64,000 nt of DNA from Hyaloscypha bicolor E. Lineage: Eukaryota; Ascomycota; Leotiomycetes; Helotiales; Hyaloscyphaceae. The position numbers and the translations under genes are program-made. The notes beneath the pieces were generated by a model. That model ran no database searches, was not told where the DNA came from, and worked only from the letters and a program-made list of their open reading frames with translations. Below are positions 20,639 to 32,899 of the stretch, piece after piece (within the stretch, counting starts at the first letter, position 1; every line of letters begins with the position of its first letter). Where the stretch lies: NCBI RefSeq assembly GCF_002865645.1, contig NW_020194563.1, positions 206,152 through 270,151 on the forward strand, written 5' to 3'.

Positions 20639-21259
20639 TGCATCGTGAGGTCCTGCTAGCATCGCATATTGTCAGATTGAGGCGGAAACAATGTACGTAA
20701 GCAAGTTCCGACAAAAACTCATATTTGCTCCCGAAGTGCCGAATCAAATGCTTCCCCCACAACACACTTCTGTTCACTCCGCATCCGCGCTACTTTCCCT
20801 GTGTATTTCATCCGACGTGAAGTCAGCGCGTCACCCAAAATAGGATGGACCGAAACTTCGGACAAGCCAAAACGCAGCGAAAGCTAGTAATGACAAACTC
20901 CGCAACGCCGATTGGCCGGGACCTCTTGGTGCGAAAAGAAGCCAACGAGGAGACTCAGGAGACATCTTGTATATCAGATGGCGCCTCTCCCACATTTGCC
21001 GTATCGATCTGTGGTTGCAGGTCGAGTGCTGCACCGGATCTGATAAATCGTGTTGTACCCGCGCCGGTTCAACGCCTGCACGTTCTCACCGATAAATTTG
21101 CCAACGCCACTTCCAAATTTTGATATTCGATTCTCCAGTTACTATTTTGATTTAAAATAATCTTATTGTGTCGTTACTTCTCTCTCGCTGGCGCGAGAAG
21201 CTGCTTTTGCCTGCTTTCATTTACGGCTTCTCCATTGCATCACGTTGGGCGGGCGGGAG
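20639..21259. other. Intergenic region between two plus-strand genes
   Basis: About 620 bases. An open stretch at 20845-21123 has no recognisable features. It presumably contains the terminator of the nucleolar gene and the promoter of the iron transporter gene. Confidence 0.5.
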
Positions 21260-22927
21260 ATGGATAGTTTTAGGAAACGATGCCTACGTCTGAGGAGAGC
21301 GAGATGGAGTCCGCCTCTCCATTCAACAATGGAAATCTCGGCACCTTCCCAGATACCTCCAGAGTCCTCGACCTGCAGCGGTGACAGCACACCAATCAGG
21401 TCCTCGGGATCCTCCTCATTTTCCCTCCCGCAATACAAACCACCACCTCCACCACAAATACCCCCGTCACCTTCTCGATTCCAAAAACTTCTGCAAAAGG
21501 CAAGATCGTTCGAAATATTAGATAGCGTCACGAACGTCGCTGGATCCCGGCTTGTGTTCCTCGGGACCCTAGCACTGCTGCTAGTATGGACGATCTTCGG
21601 CATCGTGCTCGGCGCAACAGACGTCTGGCAAATCGTCATGCAAAACGCATCCTCGATCCAATGCTACGTCTCCGATACGCTGCTGATGCGACAACAAGCA
21701 AACGCAACGCATTCGTTCCTCGTCTCGATTGCGGAGATGAGGTCACGTTCCGCCAGCTGTCTTCGGATAGTTCGCTCGCTGTCGCCTTCCCAATTGCAGG
21801 AACTCAAGGATTTGCAAACATCCAAGTTCAAGAAGTCTTCTTCGCTTCTCACCCGTGATCAAAACAGGAAAGAAGGGAAGGCCAATCTTTTCGATAGAGC
21901 ATGTGATGCCGTAGCCCTCGCAACTGGTTCCCTCCCCGCCCTTACCGTCTACTTGGTCGGTGTCTTCGTGTGGCTGGGTCTCGGGCCACTCTTCAAATGG
22001 GGCAACATCTGGCAGCTCTACATCAACACTGCCGTCGCCGTGGAACTAACCTTTACCTCCATGTTTCTGCAAAACGTGCGGCGGCGGCACTCTGACACCC
22101 TTTCCCGCACTTTATCCTCGATCCGCACTCTCGACTCATCTCTCGAGCTTAGGCTGCGAGAAATAACCTGTGACACGGCCCCCAATCCCAAAATCGTGAT
22201 TGCACCACCGGAAACGACAAAGACAGAGAGGCTTATTGACGTCTACGCCTACATCGTAGGCTCAGGCGTCGGCGTCGCATTCACGACGGTGGTGGTTATT
22301 ACGTGGCTAGGACTGGGTCATATGTTGAAGTGGAATTCGAGCTGGTGGCTAATTATCGGTACTTACACTGGCCTTGTGGGCTTCATTGATGGGTTCGTTC
22401 TTCGGAACGTCTATTATAGACAATCTGCCATCCTGGAAGGGCATCTTCAAGCCTTGGTCGCTGCTGATCAGGAGGTGTTTACTTTTCTTGGTCTGCCGTT
22501 TTGTTTTGGCGGTGGTGAGGAAGAGGGTGAGAGGAAGAAGAGCCTGGGGTTAAGGATTTCAGAGGGAATGATATATATCTGCGCGATGCCATCTGCGGTT
22601 ATTGGATCTTTAGGTGTGGTGCTGTCTTTGATTGCTATCGCTACTGGATTGCGGTGGAGTGAGACAGGGCAGTTACTATGTAATACGCCGACTATGATTG
22701 TTGAGGGCTTCCTATTGCTTGTGTTGTTTCAAGCGCATAATTTGGGCAATATCAAAAGGAGAGGGCAGGTAGGGAGGGCGTTGGAGAGGAGGTGCCGGGT
22801 GGGGAGTCTACTCGGCTGTACCGGTTCTGCTGGCGCAATCGAAGCTGATTTTTCTCATCGGATAGGAACACTGGAGAGTATGGAGTCCTTGGAGATAGAG
22901 ACAAAGATCATAGACTTGAAGAGTTGA
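21260..22927 (+). CDS. Low-affinity iron (Fe2+) transporter, Fet4 family
   Basis: Single exon of 555 residues from the ATG at 21260. Two related halves are visible. Half one has helices at FLGTLALLLVWTIFGIVLG, then the signature ATDVWQIVMQNASSIQCYV. A middle pair includes LPALTVYLVGVFVWLGLGPL with YINTAVAVELTFTSMFLQN. The second half repeats the scheme: VGVAFTTVVVITWLGLGHML, then SWWLIIGTYTGLVGFIDGFV, then two C-terminal helices near IYICAMPSAVIGSLGVVLSL and TMIVEGFLLLVLFQAHN. Length and pattern match yeast Fet4 (552 residues), a plasma-membrane importer of Fe2+ and, less efficiently, other divalent metals. The cytosolic N-terminus carries a Pro-rich stretch (PPPPPQIPPSP). Confidence 0.92.
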   Translation: MDSFRKRCLRLRRARWSPPLHSTMEISAPSQIPPESSTCSGDSTPIRSSGSSSFSLPQYKPPPPPQIPPSPSRFQKLLQKARSFEILDSVTNVAGSRLVFLGTLALLLVWTIFGIVLGATDVWQIVMQNASSIQCYVSDTLLMRQQANATHSFLVSIAEMRSRSASCLRIVRSLSPSQLQELKDLQTSKFKKSSSLLTRDQNRKEGKANLFDRACDAVALATGSLPALTVYLVGVFVWLGLGPLFKWGNIWQLYINTAVAVELTFTSMFLQNVRRRHSDTLSRTLSSIRTLDSSLELRLREITCDTAPNPKIVIAPPETTKTERLIDVYAYIVGSGVGVAFTTVVVITWLGLGHMLKWNSSWWLIIGTYTGLVGFIDGFVLRNVYYRQSAILEGHLQALVAADQEVFTFLGLPFCFGGGEEEGERKKSLGLRISEGMIYICAMPSAVIGSLGVVLSLIAIATGLRWSETGQLLCNTPTMIVEGFLLLVLFQAHNLGNIKRRGQVGRALERRCRVGSLLGCTGSAGAIEADFSHRIGTLESMESLEIETKIIDLKS

Positions 22928-25900
22928 ATGTAGCATAGAATACGGCAAAGCCCGCATAAAGATTCCATGCCTCAGTCCAAGAGTCGGAGGAGGATACTAT
23001 CCGAAAAGCAGAGGGGAGCCGTAAAACAACAGTCGTTCTTTTGACCGTATTCAACCTGGAACACCAACCAATGCGGTGGTATTTATCGTTTTAGAGAATC
23101 TAAAGCGATCGAATCCACCAGGCACCATACGCTCAATACGCCAAAAGGTTAATTCATTTACTAGTATTCAAATTTTGAATTATATCCAGACGAACTCGGC
23201 CACGGGAAGCTCCTTGTCGGAGCTGCCATTCTTGTCGGAGCTCAAGAATGGCACCTTGACAAAGGCTCTTTGGGGACTCAAGGGCGAAATTCCCGAGGCT
23301 ACAGCGGTGAGTGACTTCGATCTCATTCCTCTACACAATACCCCCTTAATTTTACTCCAACGGCAGCGTATGATGATAGCATCCCACGGTCAGTATATGC
23401 TACGGGACATTGATTGTGACTCGTGAGGATGAGGCTAATAAGGATGACGAGGATAATGAGGATGATGATATCAAAAGCAGGTGGAGGAGAACATTCAAAA
23501 AAATGATCATCCTTCATTGTATCATGCATTTGAAGCACATTGGTAGCTGATCAGGTGCCATTGTCCCATAGAAATTGAGAACACTCGAGGCCGATCATCG
23601 CTCGTTGTACCACAAGAATCAAGAACATTGAAGTTTCCAGTGTATTGGCATGCTGTACTGGTGCCTAGGTAGCTTTCTGATGCTTTTATCTGGTATGTTA
23701 GATGCGTCAAATCCTACAGCACTTACAAGTCTCACAGAATTCATACGCAATGCTCGAGCAATAATAAGACTTGAAGGACTGAGACAGTAAACTTCCCGAG
23801 GTAGTCTTGGAGATCGAAATACTTAAATGGATTCTGTTCTCTTGTTGCACATTCGGGCAATAGAATAAGGCGAGATCTAACCGACCATCCCCGACCTCCT
23901 ATCTCCAACATCGCCCCGAACCAACCGTTCTGGAAACAATCAGAGCCCAGATGCCCCTTCTGCCACTCCGCACGCACGGAATATAGCAACTCTTAATTCA
24001 ACGGAGGACTTCTGCAAGGGCAGATAACGATTCCACTACTGGTAACGAGTGGCGAGTTTTTGCCTTGGCTAGCATAACTTAACCCATACGGAACGCCTGG
24101 AAAAGATCGCCCGATATATAACAGTAAATGAAGGTATCTTGAAAGACATCAAAAGGTTGGGCTCTTTTGCCTTCAGTGTTAAGCTCGGTCCTATGTAGTA
24201 AGACGCCCATGTAATGTAAGTTCTCCAACGAACCAGGGCCAGGGAATACCTTAAAGAGGAGCCGTTGCGTGAGCTGGCTGTGGATGTCACGGCTTTTATG
24301 CAAGAGAAACATGAAATGCTCGGACTCTTGAAGAACAAGATTAAGCTAGAGCTCTTGGAGTTCGGTGTTCATTTACATAGGAGAGGGGAGGGAGAAGACC
24401 AAGATGAAGTGTGTACATGTACAGATACCAGACTGCAAAGCCGCTAGACTTGCTCTTAGGCACAGCGAAATGTATAAAATAATCCGAAAGCACCCCCTCC
24501 TTGTCTTCTGAGAAATCCCATTGTGAGTTCAACTTTCCTGGCAAGGCCTTGTGTGAGCTAATGCTTCCCCTCCACAAACCTACGTTCCTTCCTGTTCCGT
24601 ATTCCCATTTTATCCTACCTGCCAGCTTGATGAACCTGGGTTGCGGCACTATATAAAGTCTCCCTTTCCACCTTTTATTACATTATGTAGGATTGCCACG
24701 ATTGCAATCTTAAATCGTAGAAGCAGCAGCGGCAGCAGCGTCTTCGGCACCAGTCAATCGGCTCTGGCTCTGCCCCCCTGCTCCATTGACAATCCGGTGG
24801 GGAGGGACGCTTTGGGGAAATGCTTACTTAGTCGCATGTTAGCACAAGCCAGAGGGGGGGAGAAGGAGACTAAAGTTTAAATATATATATTGGGTCAATA
24901 AATACGCCATTGCCATTCCCTATCACTCGCTTCCCGGTCTCCTCTCATGCTGTTTAATCAACTTAGACGACGGCGTTATTAACCCTTTCTTCGCATGATC
25001 CAGATCCCCTCAGAGACCAAGTGACGGACGGGAGGATCGAGTATATGAATGTATAGTGCCAGAATAGTATACCTCTACTCGCAACTCTTCGTTCTCTATC
25101 CCCTTTCCTTGGATACCTGACTGATGTTTATAAACTGATGGTTAGAAATCATGGTCTATTCCTGGCCACGATCGTGGGCTTAGTTGCAGCCTATCCATCC
25201 TATCTGCAAAGGAGACTCGTAGTATTGAAACAGTGGGTTTGTTACAGGTCTTCTTTTATCTTCTTTTCGTTTCTTTTCTAATAGCTTATTAATTACATTT
25301 TAATTCTTGTTTACTCTATACTTAGCTTTTTTATCTCATTCTTTATTTGCTTTTTTATTATATTCTTAATTTAAAAGCTCGGTTAATATTAAGTTAAAGT
25401 AGCTAGCTTTGTATTTGCTATTTCTTTTATGTTTTACTTAAGAAAGAATACTAGGTTTTTGCCTAGGAGAAGAGGACAGCTGGGCTCAATAAAGTGCTCT
25501 CAGTTGTATTTGCCCCGAATAACCGTACTGTGGCTGAGTCTACGGCTTTCCGGCAGCCTTCGTCTGAGCTATCCCTTCGTTTAAGCCGGCAATTGCCTAT
25601 CTACGCCACAGATTATTAGTAAGCTTTTTCGAATGTGTGTAAAATCATGTATTCGTTGCAATGGCCGCGCGAGAGGTAGTGAAAAATCCCTAGGAAGCAA
25701 TTCCTCTATAGAAGACCAGTTTCGGAGCTACATGCGTTTGTGAAAGACTCATCTATACTCTCAGGATGTGTATTCTCCTTTGCAAAATCCAAAAGACTTT
25801 CTCAATCTTCATGCATGATGCGCAGTGAACCCAGCCAGCCTCATCGTTTTTAGCTGACAGAGGGCGCTTAGAGCCATCGCTGTGTAGTCTCCTGTCCATC

Positions 25901-25946
25901 TTTTGCTCCCTCTTAATCAACTACTACGCAAACCATCAATTGAAAT
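22928..25946. other. 3 kb gene-poor region
   Basis: No gene supported. Short ORFs at 23076-23426 and 24265-24880 lack domains. 23213-23254 contains a small repeated phrase (TTGTCGGAGCT). 25250-25440 is T-rich with TTCTTTT strings and looks like a worn repeat. The final 250 bases are probably the promoter of the patatin-like gene. Confidence 0.5.
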
Positions 25947-28450
25947 ATGGAGCAAGTGACGTCCACTCAGAACATCGGAGAGTCAAATCCTCTCGATAGC
26001 ACAGGACTGTGTCTGCTGTCCCTCGACGGCGGCGGCGTACGAGGGCTTTCAACGCTCTATATCTTAAAAAACATCATGGATCGACTGAACGACGAACGGA
26101 GAAAGACTGCCAACCTTCCTCCAGTGAAGCCATGCGAAGTATTTGACCTTATCGGAGGCACCAGCACTGGCGGGTAAGTAAACCTCCTTTATTGCGAGCA
26201 AAGTGTAACCGTCGTAATAGACTCATTGCAATTATGCTTGGCCGGCTCGAAATGGACGTGGATGAATGTATTATCGCATATAGCGAACTCGCAGAAGTTG
26301 TCTTTGGAGCGAAACTGAGCTCTTTTCCATTTAACTTGAAGGGTAAAATCAAGTCCCGGTTCGACTCAGCCAAACTGGAGAAAGCGGTCCAAAAGGTGGT
26401 GCAGAGGAGTGTGCCCGAAACAGATTTGTTTAATGACAGAACAGAGCGTGGATGTAGATCGTAGGTGTTCTACTAAAACAAGAAGAGTAATTCTAACGTG
26501 AAATCAGGTTTGTTTGTACTGCCGACCGCGACACAAAGGACATTGTCCGTCTCCGAAGCTATAGCCTCTCCCACGAGCCGAATATTCGAGCCACGATATG
26601 CCAAGCTGCCCTTGCAACATCGGCCGCCACAACATTCTTTGACCCCGCGAGCATCGGAGATCGTACGTTTGCCGATGGTGGCCTTGGCGCAAATAATCCA
26701 GTCGACGAAGTAGAAGGAGAAGCGTCCAATATCTGGTGCTCTGAAACAGGAGATTTGAAGCCTCTTGTCAAATGTTTCCTCTCGATTGGGACAGGGATCC
26801 CAGAGATGAAGGCATTTGAAGACAGCATGATTAAGTTCCTTAGCCAGACCGTAGTGGACATCGCCACTGAGACGCAAAACACAGAGAAGAAATTTATAGC
26901 TAGATGGGCTAAGCACTTTGACGAAAAGCGGTATTATCGCTTTGATGTTGATAGAGGGCTGCAAAGTGTTGGGCTTGATGAGTACAAAAAGAAAGGTCCT
27001 ATAGAAGCAGCGACAGAAGGGTATCTTAATCACATAGAGCGGAAGTTTCGGGTGCGAGACTGTATCCAGAACTTGAAACTCAAGCAGAGTGTGTATATCG
27101 AAAACTACTCCTAGATACAATAACTATTGAGCTAATGCTTGATAGACAGGGCAACAATAAATCTCTTAGACCTTGTTACTGTAAGGGTGACACGACTTTG
27201 ATATAGGAATCACATTAATATCTTATAGGAATACAACGTACAGCGTATAGTGGAGCTACACATTCGTATGTCTTTGAAGTCTCGTTAAAATAGATTGTAA
27301 TCAGCTAACCAACGATCTAGATCAGGACATTCTCAAGACCGCAACAGACCTGAGCGCAGAACTGTTGAACATACGGATGTTTACAGAAGAAGAAACTGCA
27401 ACACTACGTCTTCTAGACCTCAGAACATCCGAAGAATTGCTTTTTAGAGCAGCCGCCGCAGGGTACGATCAGAAAATCTCAGTGATTCTAGATACGATCG
27501 ATATAGTCCCTGACTGCAAGGATGAGCGAGGTCGTACACCTCTCTCGGTAGCAGCTGCTCAAGGCCATTCAGCAGCGGTCCGATTATTGTTAAGTCGGGA
27601 CACGAGAGGAATGAATTCCGTTGACAATTTGAATCGGACGCCTCTATTCTATGCGGCTCAGCGTGGCGAAAAGAAAATCGTCTTAATTCTTCTTAATCAA
27701 TCTCAAGTCAGCGCAGACATAGCGGACAGCAACCACCACTCTCCACTGTCAGTCGCCGTCCAAGAAGGGCATGAAGATATTGTTAGATTACTCCTCTTGC
27801 GGAATGACGTTAAAGTGAACTCGAAAGACAAATATGGCCGTACATCTTTGTCATTCGCAGCTGAGGGAGGAAACATGAGCATGGTGAAAATCTTGCTCGA
27901 CCACGGTTGTGACATCAACATTGCAGATCGCAATGGCTATAGTCCACTATGGTATGGGCTTGAGAAGAAACACGAAGTGGTCGTGAAGTTTTTGCTCTAT
28001 GAGAATGCTAACGCTGCCGGAATAAACCTGCCAAACGCTATTCGGTTGTTAGACATTCAACAAACACAAATGACTGTGCTGGAGACTCTGCTCAATCAGG
28101 GTGCAGATATCGACGATATCGATTCTTACCACCGGAAAACAGCACTCCACTGGGCAGCTGAACAGGGTCTTGTTGACATGGTAGATCTGCTTCTCAAGTA
28201 TAAAGCGAACCCACTCATTCAAGATAAGTATGGCGAAACTCCTCTACATTACGCTGCATACAACGGGCAGCTCAGAGTCGTCGAGAAGCTCGTTTACAGA
28301 TGCAGAGACTTAAGTCTGAAAAACAACAGAGGTTTCACGCCTATGGATTTAGCGAGAGAATGCCAACAGAACAACATTGTGAAGCTGTTGGAAGACATAG
28401 TACGCGAAGATAATGCTGCTCAAACGAAGTCTCAAGAAACCTTGAGTTGA
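25947..28450 (+). CDS. Patatin-like phospholipase fused to ankyrin repeats
   Basis: Six exons: 25947-26173, 26221-26460, 26508-27092, 27150-27180, 27229-27265, 27321-28450, giving 749 residues in frame. Introns are 47-57 bases, and exons 4 and 5 are tiny (31 and 37 bases). The N-terminal patatin domain (~25-330) has the oxyanion-hole motif LSLDGGGVRG, the nucleophile elbow GGTSTGG (GxSxG) and the catalytic Asp in FADGGLGANNPV, so the Ser-Asp dyad is intact. The C-terminal half (~400-735) holds about nine ankyrin repeats (ERGRTPLSVAAAQGHSAAVR, KYGRTSLSFAAEGGN, RKTALHWAAEQG, KYGETPLHYAAYNG). It probably hydrolyses phospholipid acyl esters, with repeats giving partner binding. Fungal patatins are often joined to NB-ARC/NACHT and repeats in NLR-like proteins; here no nucleotide-binding domain lies between. 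Confidence 0.93.
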
Positions 28451-29207
28451 CTTGGACAGAATACTTCACCAAAGAGGGGTACCTGGTGAGGATCACAGAG
28501 GATTTTGAGGTCAATTGCTACTGCGGGAATATCCCTCCTTGCACACTCTCGGCTTTGTCAATCAGAACTTTAGGAGCATCGGCTATCAGAGCCAGTCCCG
28601 CTGGTCATTGTCGTCGGTTTCTGATACCTCCCCCACTTGCTTTGCTGCGTATCTTTTATACGGGATACGAAAAGTAATCTCCAAACCCATGAGAGTCGTT
28701 GCTTTTCTGGCCCACAGCGGTGGTTCATGAATCTGTAAAGTCCGACGGCTTGCATGTTCTGGCCAACGATTGGACCATTGCTACTAGGTTCTCAGCATGA
28801 AGCTTCAGCCGTAACGGCTAGAAGTGGCCAAAGAAGCGAAATTGACGATCTGTAAATACTTTTTGGCCTATGAAGCAAGTCCGCTTGCATGCATTGTGTC
28901 GGCGTTTTCGTGCCCCTGAATGGAGCTCCTGGTTGATAATATTGCAGGTGTTAAGCGAGTTCCAATAAGCTTAGCTCCAACCCCATCCGTTCAACTCTTC
29001 GGTTTCACTCTCAAATCATAAGACTGAGATGATATGGCTGATAACTCGCCTTCTAGTTATTCTCCCAGACTTTCCGAATTTGCTCGTTGCCTTCATTCTT
29101 GAGAACAACTCAAAATTCGCCTGTCTCTATCAACCTCGTCCAGTTTTTAAAAGTCTACTACCTGGAATCTATTCTTATTGAATTCTGCCCATTCCCAACT
29201 CAGAAAC
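28451..29207. other. Intergenic region, no gene seen
   Basis: About 750 bases after the patatin-ankyrin stop. Small ORFs only, no recognisable element. The last 200 bases are pyrimidine-rich and presumably contain the promoter of the following secreted-protein gene. Confidence 0.5.
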
Positions 29208-30006
29208 ATGCTCAAGCATACTCTCCTTCTCGCAGCTTTCATCAGCATTGCCGCTGGTCAGATCGGAGTGCTTGTACCACAACAATTTTCCGAGCGATCT
29301 ATCCCTAAATCCGGCGGATGGAGTCTTCAAGCAAACACATGTCCGACTGGGACCGCTCAATGCGGCGCAGCCTGGTGCTGTCCTAACTCCCTGACCTGCG
29401 TGCGATCTGGACTCTCAGACAACGCCGAGGCTTGCTGTCCAACTGGTAAGATGACCTAGTGCCAAGCTGTTCTCAGGTATCCAACTGACAGTACATTCAG
29501 CCGATACGTGTCAACCCTCTCTTCAAGCAGCCCCAGTTTGCGCAGACAGTAGTTGGAACCTTTGGAATACTACGAACGTCGACGGTGCTGCCTCTGATGG
29601 ATATACAGGATATCTCTGTTGCTTGGCTGGCCAGATTGGCATACAGGGGAATGTTGAGACTGTTGGAATGAGTGCGATTTGCGTTGATCCGGGAACGCCA
29701 TTTCCTCAAAGCGTCTCTGGTACCTTGGTAAGTAGCTTCCAATAGACACTGAGCGTTTGTATTAGATAATTGCCGAATGATGGCTGACCCCCAGCTGTTG
29801 ATTTACAGATAGCTCCAGCCGCTGCGACGCAATCGTCAACGAGCCAACCTACTGGTACAGCAGCAACTACAACTTCAAGCACCACATCCACTGGTACTGC
29901 AGCTGGCTCAACGGGTAAATCCGACGCCACGAACATTATCCCGGCGGCGATACTCTCCATCTCTGGAGTCGTGGCAAATGTGCTGGCAGTAGCTCTCCTC
30001 CCTTGA
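29208..30006 (+). CDS. Secreted, GPI-anchor-type small cysteine-rich protein
   Basis: Three exons (29208-29445, 29501-29727, 29809-30006) code 220 residues. The signal peptide is MLKHTLLLAAFISIAAG. A compact cysteine-rich domain follows (CPTGTAQCGAAWCCPNSLTC, CCPTADTC, PVCADSSWNLW, GYLCCLAGQIG, MSAICVDPG) with at least a dozen cysteines. Then comes a Ser/Thr-rich stalk (TGTAATTTSSTTSTGT) and a hydrophobic end (NIIPAAILSISGVVANVLAV, then ALLP) consistent with a GPI signal. The acceptor of intron 2 at 29808 is required: the nearer CCAG would run into a stop. It looks like a cell-wall surface protein or effector-like protein of unknown role; the cysteine pattern recalls fungal extracellular proteins but I cannot assign a family. 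Confidence 0.82.
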
Positions 30007-30149
30007 TTCCAGAACGACGAAGTAGTTACTCGCCAGCCCAGTGAAACATCATTCATTCAAGTGTGCATGAGAGACAAATATTTGATAAGTCTTCTAATCT
30101 AGCTAGCGGAGAGTGGCTAGGAAAATGTCCATATTCCCGTTGAATAAAC

Positions 30150-31569
30150 TCAAAAAATCTTTGAAAGCACCTTCAATCTCACCTCTTCGGTCTTCTCACT
30201 CGCCTGCTTCGCCTCCAGTCTTTTGAAATCAAGATACATGTTCAAGAAATGAATTCCTAGATCATCCAATACGTGAGATCCCACGGCAGTCTCAAGAGAA
30301 TTGAGTGCATCTTCAAGCGACAAAGGCAATTTGGTATCCCAGCCCATTCCCGCCACCTGCTCTGGTGTCATCGTGGCCACCAAACCTATTCAGCAAGTCA
30401 GCTACACCCAATTAAATGTGACGACGGGAAGTATTACTCGGTGGATCTTTCCATCGCAGTTCCATTTGCTTCTTTACGCCATCGCAACCAGCAGTAATCC
30501 AAGCAGCAAGCGTGTAATACATGTTGGCCATCTGATCGGCGGTGCGGATTTCCCAGTACCCGGTCCTCCCTGAGATCTTCCGAATCGCAACATCTTTATC
30601 CTCAGTTCCCCAACCGACCCAGCTCCCAATTGTACCCCTGTACCCACCAATACGGTGGTAGCTGTCAAAGTTGGGCATGCTGAAAGCACACAGCGCCGGC
30701 AAGTTATCCAATATGCCCGCTAGGAAACTATCGGCGATTTTCTGGGTAGCACCATCAATGGAGAAATGGGTGTGCGCTCCTACCGCAACTGGCGAGGGAC
30801 TCATTTCAGGCTTCGGGAAACAAGTTGCAGTGAAGCCATGCTTGTGAGCGATCGTCTGAACTGCATCCTTGCAGAAGACAAGCGCATCAACAGCGTCGAT
30901 AGGTCTAAGTGGACCTGTTGGGATCTCAAACATGCCATGACCAATCTCGCTATGAAAGTGTGTAGCTCTGATGCCAGCGTTCAACAGTGCTTGAACGATT
31001 TCTTCCAAGACTGTCAAAACTCTGTTATCTCTCAAAGCGGCAGCTCCATAGAATTGGTTGAAATGCTCGAAGGGGCGGGTTGCTTCCCTGTTCGAATCAT
31101 CGGAGAGGTAGAATTCGATTTCATATCCGATGAGGAAGCGCATGTCGAGATCTACTTCTGCCCGCTGAAGTGCGCCCTGAAGCAGACTACGAGGATCTCG
31201 CTCCCATGCTGGAAAGTTTCGGCTCTGTTCTTTCACAAAGCACATCGCGTTTGCGTATTTCTTCCCATTTCCGATATAAGTACAGAGACGAAGACTTTGC
31301 CAGTCTGGATACAGCTCATCGTAGCCGGCGGGCTTGAAGCGAGTCGTATTGAAGCTGTCGTCCGGCAAGACTCCGAAACAGAGGCAGCTGACTTTCAGTG
31401 GCTTGTTGCCGAGGCTGAGGGCGTGTTCCTTTGTGACTACGATGAGTCTTTGGACATTTCCAATGTCGAGCCATTGGTAGCGGAGGAATTCGATCTCCGG
31501 GTTTGATTTGAGAAATGTGGTAAGAGCATCAACCGATGGCCTCTGAGGGAGGTCAATTGTGGAACCCAT
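30150..31569 (-). CDS. Glutamine synthetase-like enzyme, FluG/GlnA-type catalytic domain
   Basis: Two exons on the minus strand, 31569-30438 and 30385-30150, give 455 residues; the 52-base intron is removed in phase 1. N-terminal beta-grasp-like segment: FLRYQWLDIGNVQRLIVVTK. The catalytic barrel carries GYEIEFYL and FHSEIGHGMFEIPTGP (metal-binding Glu residues), AVGAHTHFSI, and the ATP/glutamate-site stretch NFDSYHRIGGYRGTIGSWVGW, then a conserved Arg/Glu motif ISGRTGYWEIRTADQMANMY. Such stand-alone fungal proteins belong to the glutamine synthetase type-I superfamily related to FluG and gamma-glutamyl-amine ligases, not to the eukaryotic nitrogen-assimilating GS. They form gamma-glutamyl amides from an unknown amine. 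The substrate cannot be read from sequence. Confidence 0.9.
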
Positions 31570-32123
31570 GATGGTTTCAATTGTTTAGTCAACTTGAGGC
31601 TTAGGGATCGGGATGTTTTGACGATCTTATATCGAGTTTAGGCAGATGACCGGAGCTGACCTGTTATCGTGCTGACGCGCTAAATAGGTGGTGCAGCGTG
31701 AGATTGTCGTGAGATTGTCGGTCAGCTTGTAGAGCTCAATCGAAGACCAATCGGCACCTGCGAAAACTATCCTGCAGAGCTCCTCGGGGGGCACAGTAGA
31801 AGGATTGTGGCACCAAGCTATCATCCTAAGTTATCCAACCCATTTTCCAATGCTCGTGAAAATGTAACCATGGATCAGCCTTACCCTGTTCGCTGACTCG
31901 ACCAATGACATAGTGAGGTTACATTTGATCTCGGTAACCTGACAAATAATCGTTTATGCCGCATCATCATCCTGCGACAACTTTTGTAACGGCAAGTGTT
32001 ATAACTTGAAAGATACATAAAACAGTGGAATAAGGCCAGTTATTATCTGTTTTGAGTCATATCAAAGAATCTGAAATATCTAGAGAAGGGTGAAATTTTG
32101 AAGTGTTGCTCATAGAAGAGATA
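31570..32123. other. Intergenic region upstream of the GS-like gene
   Basis: About 550 bases containing the GS-like promoter and ending at the TIR element. A minus-strand ORF at 31627-31824 has no features. A duplicated GTGAGATTGTC phrase lies near 31699-31720. Confidence 0.5.
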
Positions 32124-32560
32124 TGTTCCACCCCGTTCGTTAATACGAGCGATTAGTCAATCGGGGTCCCTATTGCCCAATTGCGGGCCCCGATTGCTTA
32201 ATCGCTTGCTTAAGCGAACTCCGGTTTATAAATACGAGATCGAATACGAGCAAATTTTTAAAATACTAAAATATTTTAAAACCCATAAATTATTGAAATC
32301 CTATTAATATAATTTATTAGAAATAGTTTAGTTAATTATATTAATTAAGTAATATTAGCTTTGGCCTTTTATTAGAACTCTAAACCCTTTTTATTATAAT
32401 TTTAATTTAAAAATATAAAAATATATATATTTTTTAATTTTTAATAGAATTTAATATAAGAAAAATTTATTTAAGTCTCTTATAAGCATTAATCCTTTTT
32501 ATTTAATTAAATTTTGGCCTTTATCCTTTATTAGAAATTTATATATTATTTTAAAATCGG

Positions 32561-32863
32561 TATAATGGATATACGTAATAGTATATGGACAGGTATTAGA
32601 TATTATAGATCTAGTTTCCTATTTTGGGTATAGCTTATGATCGGAATCATATGGATTATATGGGATTTCCTAATTAAGTAAAGGGCTTCATATACCTGGC
32701 TAAGTACTAGGGAATATATAGGGAGACGCTCCTAGCTTTGGAAGGGGTATTAATTAGTCTCTTATTGGAATTAATTCTTGGAATTAGTTATATTTGCAAG
32801 CGTTACTCCGCAGCTTACTTACCTTGACTACTTGTGTATTACCCTGCTATTACGTACCTTATA
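32561..32863 (+). repeat. 5' LTR of the chromovirus (RIP-mutated)
   Basis: 303 bases, beginning TATAATGG where the partner LTR has TGTGATGG and ending CCTTATA where the partner has CCTTACA, so even the canonical TG...CA ends have been mutated. It aligns without gaps to the 3' LTR with about 30 differences, all transitions in which this copy carries A or T. Confidence 0.93.
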
Positions 32864-32899
32864 TTCTAATTAATCTAACCTTCGGGGAGCAGTTTATTG

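Noticed and set aside
31036..31506. Plus-strand ORF of up to 246 codons inside the GS-like gene
   Set aside because: It is an antisense shadow of the well-supported glutamine synthetase-like exon.
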